DNA of 64,000 bases from Angiostrongylus vasorum (lineage: Eukaryota > Nematoda > Chromadorea > Rhabditida > Metastrongylidae). The DNA lies in assembly GCA_018806985.1 (NCBI GenBank), contig JADANN010000383.1, positions 434,001-498,000 on the forward strand, written 5' to 3'. The translations under genes were made by a program, and so were the position numbers. Below are positions 34,696 through 46,800 of the stretch, one piece after another. The notes below the pieces were generated by a model. It made no database searches, was not told where the DNA came from, and worked only from the letters and a program-made list of their open reading frames with translations. Positions within the stretch are counted from its first letter, which is position 1. Each line of letters starts with the position of its first letter.

Positions 34696-36045
34696 ATGAC
34701 CAGCTCATTGCGAGTTCTAAAACGACGTATTACGCATTACACTAAAAAACTTGAGACCACACTAACGCGTCTCAAAGATGAGCAATTGGAAATGCTCAGC
34801 ACGTCACCCGGTGATGGAGAGATAACAGAAGCCTTCATATGCGACAGCATCTACAGACTGAATGAAGGAGTTCTCACCATCGAAGCAGCTATCGCAAAGC
34901 TAAACGAAGCACTAGTCGAGTACGAAAGAAAGTCTTCAGAGCAGAATCTAACACAGGAGAGCGATGATGGCAGCGAAATACATTGCAGCAAAGCAGAGGA
35001 AGTAACTGAGGCAGCAGAAGACTACTTAGTAAAACTCAGAAGTCGTATAAAAAGCTTTGAGTTTGCTAGTACTTCACTAAGAAAACCAGACACCCCATCA
35101 AGGGTACAAACAGACATCCAAGTAGTCGAAGCTCCCCAAATTATAGCTACAGCGACACGTCTCCAACTACCCACACTCCCAATACCAACCTTCACTGGTA
35201 ACATCTGGGAATGGGAAAATTTCTGGGAGTTATTCAGAGCGAACATACATTCCCAGAACATATCAGAATTATATAAATTCAATTACTTGCTTAATTCACT
35301 ACAAGGAGAAGCACTCGATGCGGTGAAGAAGTTTCAACTGACCAACGAGAACTATGCTAAAGCAGTTGAATTTCTCACCAAAAAGTATGCAGACTCGGAA
35401 AAACTCATAATAACACTCATGGACAAACTTGACAATTGCCAGCTTCGTTCCACCACGGTGCACGAACAACGGAAACTATTTGAACATTTGCAGTTAATAG
35501 TAACACAGCTAAAAGCAAAAGGTGAAAATGTGGACAATCAGTGTATGTTTAAGAAAATATTGATTAAATTTTCTAACAACATACAGCGGAAAGTCATCGA
35601 AAAGAAACATGGCGTCGCCACGGAGAAACCCTTCCAGATGGAGCAACTTTTCCAGTTTATAGAGGAAGTTATATCCAGTGAGGAAAAAGTATGGCAGTAC
35701 ACGTCAAAGTGCCAAGCAATGTCAATTCCTGACAGCACGCAGGAGAATAAGAGTAGATCATGGATCTCCAAAAACACCTACTGCTGCATGTATTGTAAAG
35801 CCGATCACAAAGCGTTCAATTGCAACATCTACAAGACGCCGTATGAGCGTTCACAATACCTCCGAGCTAACAAATTGTGCGCCATTTGCGCATCCCCATA
35901 CCATGACTCATCTAATTGCAAGAAGTCATCTTGCTTCAAATGCCAGGGACGGCACCACACTTCATGCTGTCTCCAATCAATGTCGAAAGAAACAAGCTTT
36001 CAGAACGGTTCGAAAAAGCGAACCAAACAAGAACAAGGGCATTAA
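34696..36045 (+). CDS. BEL/Pao gag protein
   Basis: Gag packages element RNA into virus-like particles. The 449-residue frame has a charged, coiled-coil-rich N-terminal third. A conserved BEL gag region follows (LPIPTFTGNIWEWENFWELF, about residues 155-180), then the helical capsid-like segment. Near residues 360-430 are Cys/His zinc knuckles (for example C-x2-C-x4-H-x4-C in CAICASPYHDSSNC). It starts at the first ATG after the primer-binding site. The frame ends at 36,045; pol continues in other frames, so gag and pol are separated by at least two frame changes between 36,000 and 36,170. BEL elements normally have one gag-pol frame, so these look like decay, though a programmed shift cannot be excluded. 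Confidence 0.88.
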   Translation: MTSSLRVLKRRITHYTKKLETTLTRLKDEQLEMLSTSPGDGEITEAFICDSIYRLNEGVLTIEAAIAKLNEALVEYERKSSEQNLTQESDDGSEIHCSKAEEVTEAAEDYLVKLRSRIKSFEFASTSLRKPDTPSRVQTDIQVVEAPQIIATATRLQLPTLPIPTFTGNIWEWENFWELFRANIHSQNISELYKFNYLLNSLQGEALDAVKKFQLTNENYAKAVEFLTKKYADSEKLIITLMDKLDNCQLRSTTVHEQRKLFEHLQLIVTQLKAKGENVDNQCMFKKILIKFSNNIQRKVIEKKHGVATEKPFQMEQLFQFIEEVISSEEKVWQYTSKCQAMSIPDSTQENKSRSWISKNTYCCMYCKADHKAFNCNIYKTPYERSQYLRANKLCAICASPYHDSSNCKKSSCFKCQGRHHTSCCLQSMSKETSFQNGSKKRTKQEQGH

Positions 36046-36167
36046 GGACAGGGGATCTAGCACCAAGGGGACTAGGACGTACCAGCCGACGTCCAAAATC
36101 AACTACGTCAATCAACAACAAGACCAGTCTCCACTGCAGGAGACTAATGTCCTAAAAAATTCAGCCT

Positions 36168-38159
36168 GAAGGTCAGCATCTACAAAATCAGCGAACCACC
36201 ATTCTACCAACTGGAGAAATTACAGTGGTGAACACAACTACAGGAACACTTCAAAAAGTCGCAGTTTTGCTGGACACGGGTGCCGAACTTTCCTTTGTCG
36301 ACGCATCATTCGCTGCAGAAATGGATCTTCCTATCCTAGAGGAAACTAAGCTACGCTTATGCACATTCGGATCCGAGGAAGCACGAGAAAAGCCGTCGAA
36401 CAAAGTCTCCCTCAAAGCATGGGACGCCGAAGGTCGTCCGTTCTCCATGCTGTTATACACCCACGATAACATAGTAAAACCATTTGTTATTCCTCCAATT
36501 TCTAAGGAAGATGCAGACTTTATTCATCAACGTCACCTTCCAGTATACCTTACCAACAGCGAACTAGAAGTGAAACCCACTATACTATTAGGCTCTGACC
36601 AACTATGGTCCTTAGTGAAAGGCCAGCAACCACACATCATACTTCCTTCTGGTTTACATCTCTTACCAACTCGCCTAGGCCATCTCATAACTGGCAAGAC
36701 CAACGAGCGCTCTTATCTAGCACCTGAAGAACAAAACAATGAAACAATCAGTGCCAAAGAATATACTACAGTAGAAAGTCCAATCAATTTCACGTCTCAC
36801 CCACTTTGGCAATTGGAGGACGAGGACGATAAAAACTGGGAAAAATATCTTACTCTGGAATCTGCTGGAACTGAAGAATTCTCTAATTCCGAAGAAGAAA
36901 ACGGACACCAAATCAACTTCTGTCGCATCTCATCTCGAGATAACCCCGCAGACTGCGCAACGCGAGGATTAAGCCATCAACAATTAAGTAATCATTTTTG
37001 GTGGACTGGTCCACCAATTCTTAACCAACCCGTGGAACTATGGAAGTGTAAACACAACAGTTTCTCCCTCAATGAAGAGGCATCGCAAGTGAGCACAGAA
37101 TTCCATTCCAGTGATGGCATTAAGTCAGATGATACGCAATTCTCTCAACAAACGCAAATCCTTCTGATAAAGTTTGTTGCGCCAAACAAGGATTATGACA
37201 AAGGACTCTTCAGTTCTTTGGAAAAGTATTCACTGCCGAATATCAAAAGAATTATAGCACTAATTCTTCGCTACATTAACACTTCCGTGTATCGAGTAAA
37301 CCGCCGAGCAAAGAAGCCAATCAAACTTTCACCTTTACTGCAAAGCGTAATATTAAACAGTGACTTCAATATAATCGGTCCAGAGATTACCCTGGCTGGG
37401 AAAATATTGGTTAGGCAACATCAACTATCATTAATAACACCATCTATATTGCAGTCCATGAAGCATCTACATATTAGAACAGATACAGAAGGTCTACTTC
37501 GATGCTTTGGACGCTTTGGACGTAGTGACTTAGACTCCGCTGCAAGAAACCCACTAATAGTCATACAGAACTCATGGCTCGCACAAGCCATCATTAAAGA
37601 CTGTCACAATAAAGGTCACCCAGGAACAGGACACACCATGGCACGTGTACGCGAAAACTTCTGGATTCCCAAACTGCGTGCTCAAGTAACACGCAATCTC
37701 CGACACTGCATACAGTGCCAAAAATTCAACAATCTACCCTACAAATATCCCGAAGAAGGTGACCTTCCAAAACAAAGAGTTCAACGATCACGTCCTTTTG
37801 AGCATGTTGGCATAGACTATTTCGGTCCAATTTCCATTGCCAAATCAGACGACACAGAGGACAAATGTTATGGATGCATAATCACATGCTCATCAACTCG
37901 CCTAATTCATCTCGACATCGTGTCAGATCTTTCCACCACGGCATTTATTATGATGTTACGCCGCTTTTTTGCAAGACGTGGGACTCCGAAATCTATTATT
38001 AGTGACAACGCTTCAACGTTTGTTCTGGGAAAAACGATTGTTAACGAAGGATTACAAGCAATGCAAAATGATCCAATGGTCCAACGCCAAATAAGCAGTA
38101 GAGAAATTCAGTGGAAGCACATTACTCCATTCGCCCCCTTGGCAAGGAGGATTTTATGA
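36168..38159 (+). pseudogene. BEL/Pao pol: protease and integrase, RT/RNase H missing
   Basis: Pol would process the polyprotein, copy the RNA and integrate the DNA. The frame is open from about 36,168 (first ATG 36,225). It has an aspartic protease active site (LLDTGAELSF, near the start), then protease C-terminal sequence and the linker that precedes RT. It then jumps at about 36,900 to the very end of RNase H (DNPADCATRG). No RT catalytic region exists between them, yet the frame stays open across the join. The integrase follows with its His/Cys zinc region (GHPGTGHTMARVRENFW to HCIQCQKF) and two catalytic Asp contexts (GIDYFGP and SDNASTF). The frame breaks at about 38,140 in a C-run, close to where the catalytic Glu is expected. 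Confidence 0.88.
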
Positions 38160-38919
38160 AAGACTAATCAAGTCGGTCAAACATTCATTGTACAAAACAA
38201 TTGGAGCGTCAAAACTTCCACTCGAGCACTTATCTACAATCGTAATTGAGATCGAAGCCCTGCTAAATACCAGGCCGCTACTGTATGTAGACTCCGAGGA
38301 TCAACAAATACTAAGACCAATAGACTTCACCCAAAATGAATTCAAAGTGCCCTGTTCATTCGAGAACCGCGATGAAGATCTAAGTGACCCCACGTACCTC
38401 TCATCGGAGGAGCAAACGCTCCTAAAAACCAAGCAGCAAGCTATACAAGCCTTACAGTCATCATGTAAATTTACAGATAGGTTCTGGCACGTGTGGAAAA
38501 CTCAGTATTTGACATCGCTACGAGAAAAACACCAGTACGAAGCTAACAAAAAAGCATTATTCAAAAAAAACTACCCAAGGAAAGATACTGTGGTACTGAT
38601 CAACGATCCTATACAACCTAGATTCATGTGGAAAGTAGGAAGAATTGAAGAACTCCCAACTAACTCAGAAGGAGTCGTACGCGAAGCAGTGGTTGTTCTC
38701 CCATCGCATCGCAGAATTCGCAGGCCCATCAATCTATTAGTACCATTGGAATTAGATGATCCTATACCTCATAACGAAGGAAGTAAGAAATCCAAATTAG
38801 AGGACCGCAAGAATGAGGAAAACTCCATCAAGACGACATTTCCATATAACTTACGACCAAGGAAACGTCAATCTTTACAAGAAGCACCGCTAGACTCTGA
38901 ACACGAACACCATCGCTAA
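38145..38919 (+). pseudogene. BEL/Pao pol 3' segment (end of integrase, C-terminal domain)
   Basis: Continues pol in a different frame from the preceding segment. It has the integrase-end motif EALLNTRPL, then a C-terminal domain (about residues 130-205 of the 243-residue frame) of the type found at the end of BEL pol (FWHVWKTQYLTSLRE to PRFMWKVGRIEE, consistent with DUF5641). It stops at 38,919. An upstream in-frame ATG (38,188) exists, but the segment is the product of a frameshift, not an independent gene. Confidence 0.85.
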
Positions 38920-39122
38920 ATCATTAAACTAGAGGCGGGAGTGTCGATAAAATCGACCAATTATTAAGTTAGATGTGCTAGATCACTTATTATTCGATGC
39001 TCTTTTTATTCACGTTTTAGCGTTACATGTTTCAGATTCTCCTTAAACCTTTGCATAGGGCAAAAACCTTGCGTTCAAATAGCTAACAAAATTGTCATGG
39101 CCCCCTAAATAAGTCGGGCGGG
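38920..39122 (+). other. BEL 3' non-coding region with polypurine-like sites
   Basis: Two possible purine/TG junctions occur: gaggcgggag then TGTCG at about 38,941, and gtcgggcggg then TGTATAG at 39,123. The 5' LTR matches only from the second, so either the LTR starts there or the 5' LTR has lost about 182 bp. Confidence 0.5.
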
Positions 39123-40532
39123 TGTATAGAGAACTTCTCTCTGGGAAAGTTCTCTATCTTTCTATACAATAACATTTGATGTCCATATATGGCCGCCTCA
39201 CAGTCGCACATCAAACACCGTAATGTAACTTTTATAATCTACTCGGTCTATTATGTTCAATGTTTCAGGCACAGTAGCGATTCAGGTTTGACTCCAGTAG
39301 CACACCAACGATGGCTTATCCGAAGGAGGAGGAGTAACAGTGGAACAGTTTACTAATTCCTTGCGAAACAACGAAGCCAATGACGTTGATATTTCAGGCA
39401 GTTAGGTACAGTCTACTCCAGTCCAGGATCGACGATCCAGGTTGTCCGCGGTTGCATACGCACGCGGCTCTCGTAGCCAATATAAGCCAGGTGCCTTCGA
39501 CGGCGGAGACATACCATCACTCACCTCACCCCGATCGGTAGCGCGGATAATCCGCTCCTCACAACATCATTCATTGTCACTCTCAATCACCACAATTCAT
39601 TCACAGTCATACTCACTCATTCTTATCCATTCACATTCATCCTTCAGTAATCAGAAGATTATTGTATCTAGTTTCTTAGTTTGTTTACGGTGCAATGTCA
39701 GTAGTGGCGGGTGTTTCCAAATGCGTTATGTTTGCAACGCCATCTGTGGCATGTACCATTCCTCCCGCAATGTACGCCATGCGTACAAGGCCGCTGAGCG
39801 GCCAACTTATGCTGTGTATTCTGTTAAGCCGCTATAGGCTTATCAGTTTCCAGCCATTATCATATTGGCCCTTGACTCTTAGGCAATGGTGGCACCCATA
39901 GATGCTCAAACTTCACGTTGCTGACATAGCGTTATCGACGACCAGCCGCCTGACTATGTTCCGTAGATGACTCATCACTTACTGTCCTCATTGATCCACT
40001 AAAATGCACCTCATCGTTATAATGTTGAAATCTTAGCTCAGCCGAAAATACGGCCCGTCTGTAACCCTCTCCACCTCAGCATACTGTCTCCCTCTCCGTC
40101 TCAGCGTACAGTCTCCTTTCTCGGCCCCCCCCCCAGCATACTGTCTCCCTCAGCCGCCGCGCTGGTCGCGGATAGACGCGACGCGGCGTCGCTCACGGCT
40201 AAACAACGGTTACTTCTTGGTAATTGTTCATTATTACTATTAATGTAATTGTGTTAATTACTTATTAATGGTATTATAATATTCGAATGCCATTATCTCG
40301 TTGTTAGCCTCACTTCACTACTAGCCTTCGCACCTCATAGCTTTAACTGACGTCATTCCTCTACCATTACTTCTCCATCGTTACTATTATGTTATTAATG
40401 TTATATTTGTGTATTAAAGGTTTAATTACCCAAGTTTGAGGCTGGTAGATCAACACATCAGCTAAAAGACCCGCGTGGCTAATATTCTACACAAACCGAA
40501 CCGCTAGTAACCGACGCTAACTAGTCGTTACA
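39123..40532 (+). repeat. BEL 3' LTR
   Basis: 1,410 bp, TG...CA, more than 99% like the 5' LTR. Differences include ggg for gggg near the tip, one G/C change near 39,417, a shorter C-run near 39,529 and a longer one near 40,132, and a change just before the terminal gttaca. Confidence 0.9.
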
Positions 40533-40617
40533 GGCTGGGCTGAAGCGTGGAATCGAACCAACGACTTAGTGTGCGTACACTGCAGGGCAATCAAAAACAG
40601 TGCTCTACATGAGTCCC
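40533..40617 (-). repeat. SINE-A copy, right part, after the BEL element
   Basis: The minus-strand tRNA-like head (box-B-like gttggttcgattcc, then gcactg and box-A-like sequence) completes the SINE-A copy whose body ends at 33,147. Confidence 0.5.
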
Positions 40618-43556
40618 TCAATGATGTGGAAAAGTTGAGGAATTTCGCATTTCTTAGACACTGCTTTATTTCCCAAGTTTTCTGATTTGTAATAGATCTA
40701 ATTCTGTTGACAACTGATTTCCGATTTGTCAGGCGTTTTTTAAATAGCACTTTTCAGCAGTAATTTATCCCTAAACAGTTTAAAATCAACAAGAAAAATG
40801 CTTCTTCTTAATGTTCGACCTCCCTTTTCGTTTCCAAAAAAGACAAATTCCTTTATAAGACAGAAGACGTTATTTTTCTTTTCAGTGAAGAATAACACTG
40901 CAACAGAAGCAAATAGTATCCAGAAAGGCATCTCGGTTAATGTTTGCGTATATCTGAATGGATAATCATCTTTCTGTTCTCAGTCCTCATGAAGCTGTCA
41001 AGCCGTTAATGTCTTCAGCCGATATGCAGTCACCTATTGGAGAATAATAATGGAAACGGCTGCCATCGCTTCCCAAGAAAAATTTACGAACCCAAAACGT
41101 CATCAACGATGAATTTCGTCTTATCATCGTTCTTTTTTTCTATCTTTTTTTCTCTTTATTTCTTTTTAATTTCCATTGGACCGCAACAGTTTCTCCATGA
41201 TAAGCCCTAGGATTTCTTAGGGAAGTAAATGAAAACACTTCAAAAAGTTTGCCACATGATAATAGAGGATAAATGAAAAAAAAAGTCCAAAACAAGAAGA
41301 AAAAATGTCGCTGACAGAATGCATAATGCGGCAATTCGTGAAAAAAAGTGCCTTTGAGACAAGAAGTCGATTGGAAAATTGCAGCCCAGAAGTGCTATAA
41401 AAAAGAGTACGGCACTTATAGAGCAGTGGTTAGAGGACCCTTACACCACAAACGTGATCTCCATTTCGATCCCACACTTCGGACAAAACATTCCTTCTGT
41501 ACTTTCGGAGTCGACAAATTGGTGGCAGAAATGTCTGGGTGGGAAAAACAGCGCTCATTGGGACATCGGTAGACTTTAATGATAAGCTGCATTCACCAGA
41601 TATGCATACAATGATTTTTACGATGTTTGGTGGAGATGAATATATAGAGCATCTCTATGAGACTGACCAACGCCCAACCCTTTATTTACAAGAAGATGGG
41701 TATCGTAATAGGCAGCTTTTTTCAGATGTCAAGTGTGACGTACACCGGGACAACATCCAAAAGAGCCACCTAATAAGCTAGGATTACATTTCCATTTCGG
41801 ACGTCCAGCTCATGTAACGGCAGCATTTGGCATTATAGCCGTAGCTACCTCGTACAGCACTATAAAGAAGGCCTCATATTTGTAGGTTTGAGACTTCGTG
41901 TGCGTCGATCCAGCAGACCTGATGAGCAGCTCCAAAGCTGTAGAAGAAGCAGAGATAAGCGACGATTTTAGTGGCGATTCTCAAGTGATGCGTTGATCAA
42001 TGGGATGGTACAGTTCATTTCAATCGCAATATCGGGGCTTCTCCCAGGACAATGGCAACAAAAAACCTCTAGATTGACGTTCAAATGACATTATTAATGG
42101 TTTGTATACAAATCTACTAAATGGCTTATATAATTTATTCTTTAAAAATCGATATCGCATTCTTACACGCATTCATCGAACAAAATCCATCAAGTAGATA
42201 TTTCCGTTGAGAATCTTCATTTCCATCCAGTATCATCATCGTTGTATGAAGTTTATTAACGACTGGAAAGCTTCTCTTGGTAGTAGACTGAAATTCTAAT
42301 GTTGTATGAATCAGTGGTTTTATTGAGCATATTTATCAATTATATACTGCGCGCGAAAGCGTAGCGGTTAGAGGCGCTCTGTGATATCCAGATTGTCGCT
42401 GGTTCGTTCCTGCGTCTTGTAACCTCGCCTACATATAACTCGACTTTGTTAATCAAAGTGTAAACCGCTGGAATCTACACACCCTCACCATCGAGATACA
42501 AGTTTGTTTACTCCATTAAGTATCAAACTACTTCGTTTCATTACTACTTTCATTTATCAACCTCGTGTAAGCTTATCAAAAAGAATACGTACTTTGTTCA
42601 CTTCAATTGTTGATCCTTTTCTTGTTGAATTTCGCTACGTATATAGATTTTATGGATTTGTTCTCAACAATGGGACTAGATTTGATTCCTCTGCAACTTC
42701 CAGCTTGTCTGTGCCGTAAGACACTTGACATTGCAATATAACGGTGAGATCGTTATTCCTTGACTGTGTTAACTTTCTCTACAGATCTTTCGCCCATCAT
42801 CTCCTCTGCACAACTGTCATCAACTGAATAGAAGTTTGACATTTCTATATAGAACTTCAACCGAGAGTTAAACTATGCTCAGGCGGATTCTGGGTAAGCT
42901 CCTCATGGTTACCATTCGCTTAAAAAAGACGGAATTAAAGGGCGTCATGTTAAAAGTGTAATGCCGCTCATGTCCCTAGAGCGCATGAAGCCTTTCGAAC
43001 AGCTCTGCCACTCGAATAAGGCGAATAGATACTTTAATGATGTGCATACTTAGTGGCTTCAAAAAAAAGAAAACTTTAGGAGAGCAACATTTCACAGAGG
43101 AACGAAATGAGCAGGTTTACAGTCCGAGATTCTCGGCTTTCTATGTAAGAACTACTGACTCCAAGCAATACTTTGTTCTTTAATGGAACAAGTGAATGAA
43201 GTTCACCATTCCACACTCATCTACTAACGCAGGGAATGGACTGGAACCACATGACGGTGTATTTCTCTTTCTCACTTTTCTTAATTTAAACTGCTACACT
43301 TTCAATTCACATTAGACATCGTCTGTTGCTCTGGTTTATGTTCCTCCATTACTGAATTTTTTAACCGATTACCAGGAAAGGACGTTTCGCTGTTATTTCC
43401 CAATGATAGAAATTTCTAAAGTTTACATAATCTTCTATGAGTACGAAAACTGGTGATTGTGACGTAACTTCTATCTAACTCTTAACGAGGACGACTTGTT
43501 AACAATTAACCATACCACGGTAAGGCGGAGACCTAATCGCCATGAAAAACTTAAAA
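40618..43556. other. Mostly non-coding with SINE-A and PLE fragments
   Basis: SINE-A-like heads on the plus strand lie at about 41,405-41,580 (agagcagtggttagaggacc) and 42,355-42,480 (aagcgtagcggttagaggcg). A PLE arm-tip match (caacctcgtgtaagcttatc) lies at 42,558. The missing last exon of the dehydrogenase gene may be in this interval, but I could not identify it. Confidence 0.4.
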
Positions 43557-43823
43557 GGATAAATGACAAAGCTCTCGGCGTTGATCAATCCCCTGAGGGA
43601 TGCGCCATGCATTCGACTTCATTAAGCAACGTTGGAGATGATTGAATGCATATTTGGCCACTCGCGGTGGCCTATGGATGTATCGAGCCAGTGCTGCTAT
43701 CCTCCCAAAAAAGTCTGGTACCAATTTGCCACCCCCGAAGGGTCGGAAAGCTTGGTGAGCAACTGGCGCGGGGATCGATCCAATGTGCGTGTCGCAGGGC
43801 GCCTCCAACCGTGACACGCACCC
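43557..43823 (-). repeat. SINE-A copy
   Basis: Full order from ggataaatgacaaagctctc at the left to a head at the right. It lies just downstream of the last recognised exon of the dehydrogenase gene. Confidence 0.8.
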
Positions 43824-43876
43824 TTCATGAGAAATTTAGTTTATAGAATTGGAAGAACATTATAAATGAAACGAAC

Positions 43877-46800
43877 CCTTTTGCTGCATACAACAGACAG
43901 GCCTTCTTCGGCAGCAGCACTAATCTCTTCTTAGTGAGAATCGCACGCACGGTTTCTTCGGCAACTTCCTCAGGTGAGAGGAATTTCGTAGAAGGCGGTA
44001 ATCTGAAATGCACTCTGGAATGAATGATCACTTTGCATTATTAATAAGCTAGGATAAGTAATTACAGTTTTCCCAGATCAACTTCACATAAAGGGTCTTG
44101 TGCCAACTCGACTTCTAGTCACATAGCACATCCCTCAGTCGTGAAAGGGAGGGGTTCTAATCACAGAGCAGAAGCGACCATGTGCCTTTTCTCTGACGCA
44201 GGTGATTCGGTTGCCGCGTTTCCTGTCTCTGTTGCGGCGAAACCACTTATACTTTTCGTGTACACATAATTATGCCCATGTATATGCTCATAAGTGTACT
44301 TCAGTATATACGCTCACATTGCATTCGGTAAATTAATTTGGCCAAGAACCTGCTATTGAGTGACGCAATAGTATATCGAAGGCGGTTTTGAAGTAGCCTT
44401 CAATAGTTAAACGACAAGACCTACTGGACAAGCTACCAATGGCTATACCCGGCCTTCTCAGCAAAGCACACAGACGATCTACCCGTGGTGTCCCTTACAA
44501 AGCCTAATACTCTTCGTGTTCCCAGAGTAAGCGCAGTGTTATGGGTAGTTCTGATCTTCAACGTCAATAATTTAGTGCGATCACGGATGAAACAGAAGAA
44601 TCACAATTAACGGGATAAAGGATAAACCGTTCGACACTGATCAGTCATTTGGGGATGTTTCAAACTCCATTCATGGCATCGTAGAGGTGGTTGAATAAAT
44701 AGCTGATTCATACAATGACTTGAGGCGGCGTATCGATGTATCATGTCACAGTATGCTCTCCTTTGTAAGTCTGACCTCAATTCGCCGAATTTAAAGAAGA
44801 GGCCGAATTTCTAAGTGCAGAACAGAGCTTTTGCTGAGCAAAACTCAAAGCAACATCTGTGTTAGAAAAATTATTAACTGAGTGCGTCGTTTTCTTGTTC
44901 AGCAATCGCGAGGTTGTTAAACAGCATACACCCACTTCCACAGAAAAACCCAATACAATACAACAGCAGCTGACGTTTCGGCAGTATCGGCTTCTTCAGA
45001 GCCTGGAAGGATATACTGACACACAATTTACTAGGCCAAACGCCTCAGTAACACGTACAAAAAGACGAAAAACTCTATGGTAATTATATGATCAACAGCT
45101 TCTCAAAAAAAAACTCACAAAGGTCTGCCCGTTTCGCCAATATATTCATCTCCGCAATCACTACAAGAGATCAGGTATATCGTACCTGAATTCATGCAAT
45201 CACCGTCCCTGCCGTAAGGGCAAACTACGCAATTCGTTGTTTCACATAGACGGTCATACAGGCGGTTACGAACTAATTGACGACAAAGGGAATAGGGTGG
45301 TATTTAAACTATCGCTACCGATTACTCTATACCTGCCGTTCTTAAGCATCGTTTAATGGCTACGCTTACTTCATCGCTAATAAAGGGCAACATAAATGGG
45401 ACTTTCTTTTGGCCAACTGTTTCGCTTGGGCGCGTCGCTCTCCTTCTAAACTTAGCTCGTGGGGTTACTTTCTCGTAGGCATTAGAGATGGCTGTTTGCC
45501 GAGCCAAGTCGCGCGATTCTTCCTTTAGTTTTCTGGTTGTGCACACAGAGGTGACTGTTCGAAACATGTTTCTCACAAGCGCGCTCTTTGTGTGTGAAGG
45601 GTGGGAAGAAAGAAAATGAACGAGGATGTTCTTGTTACTTTACTGTTACTCTACGTCGTCAGTTAGTTCGTAACGGCCTGTATGACCGTCTATGTGAAAC
45701 AACAAATTGCATAATTTGCCCTCACGGCAGGGACGATGATTGCATGAGTTCAGGTACGATATACCTGATCTCCTGCAACAATTGCGGAGATGAATATATT
45801 GGCGAAACGGACAGACCTTTGTGTATCCGTATAAAAGAACACCTAGATGGCAAACGAAAACTAAGACAAAGTACCCCACTAGGCACGCATAGGATACAAA
45901 AGCACAGCGGGAACGATTTTGAAGTAAAAGTCAATATCCTCGCACAGGAGACTAAAACACCAGCGCGAAAACTTCTTGAGGCTTTTTGGATAAATGCCAA
46001 AAACCCTACAATAAATAGCAGGGATGAATGCCCAGAGGTCATACGCGACCTGACCCCGTACGTTCGCATCAATTTCTGATATGGGAAGGTGCAGTCATCA
46101 ACCATATGCGACTATAATCAACTGTTCTAATGTTCCTCATTGGAAGGCACGTAAAAAAGCGTACAAAAGCGGTGTTTTTTTTTTTTTCGAGAAGCTGTTG
46201 GTCATGTAATTACCACAGAGTTTTTCGCCCTTTTGTAAGTGTTACTGAAGCCTTTGGTCTAGTAAATTGTATATCAATATACCCTTCCAGGCTCTGGAGA
46301 AGGCGATAAAAACGTCGAAACCCCGCCGAAACGTCAGCTACTGTTGTATTGTATTGTTTTTCTATGGAAGTAAATGTATGCTGCTCAACAACCTCGCGAT
46401 TGCTGAACGAGAAAACGACGCATTCATATTCCAGTGCCGAGGTAATTTCATATTCCAATGCCGAGGTCAATAGAAAGTCGATCCTGGGAATTATTAACTG
46501 AGTTAAAAAAACATGGGAAAAAACTCTGTGCAGGGGAAGAAACCAGTAAAAAGAGTGCGCATCGAAATCAATATGCACAGTCTGTAATGCCCGCCAAAGG
46601 CACGCCTTGAAATCAATGGAAATGGTCGCAAAAGTTTTAGTAAACAATATGTGAACATTGGAGCGACGTCTAAACAAAAAAGCGAATAGAATGAAATTAA
46701 AACAACGAGACCGCAGATGTAACGACAAAGGATGATATGACGTACGTTTAACAAGGCTATTCAATTATACTTACTTGGATACTTGGATGGCCTGTCTCCA

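Larger units (their letters stand above)
33148..40532 (+). mobile_element. BEL/Pao LTR retrotransposon, reverse transcriptase deleted
   Basis: Order: 5' LTR, tRNA primer site, gag, protease, integrase, C-terminal pol domain, 3' LTR. The two LTRs differ at only about five to six places over 1.4 kb, mostly homopolymer length, so insertion was recent. The RT and nearly all of RNase H are missing, so the copy is non-autonomous. It lies inside a SINE-A copy; I could not identify a clean target duplication at the chosen LTR ends. Confidence 0.9.
44884..46488. mobile_element. PLE2: nuclease-only Penelope-like element with inverted arms
   Basis: Flanked by a 15-bp duplication. The ends are inverted: gcgtcgttttcttgttcagc at the left and gctgaacgagaaaacgacgc at the right. 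The one-sided tail (caatgccgaggtcaatagaa) is on the right, preceded by a short direct repeat of catattcca(g/a)tgccgaggt. The left minus-strand arm runs to about 45,640 and the right plus-strand arm starts there. There is no RT core, only the GIY-YIG half in each arm. It lies in intron 6 of the dehydrogenase gene, on the opposite strand for its open frame. Confidence 0.82.

Noticed and set aside
42840..43080. Several minus-strand pieces tested as the last dehydrogenase exon
   Set aside because: Phase could be matched, but the residues did not resemble the family's C-terminus.
46500..46760. Minus-strand frame considered as the missing dehydrogenase exon
   Set aside because: It contains no family motif; the true exon with CPSYIRTG was found at 47,254-47,154.
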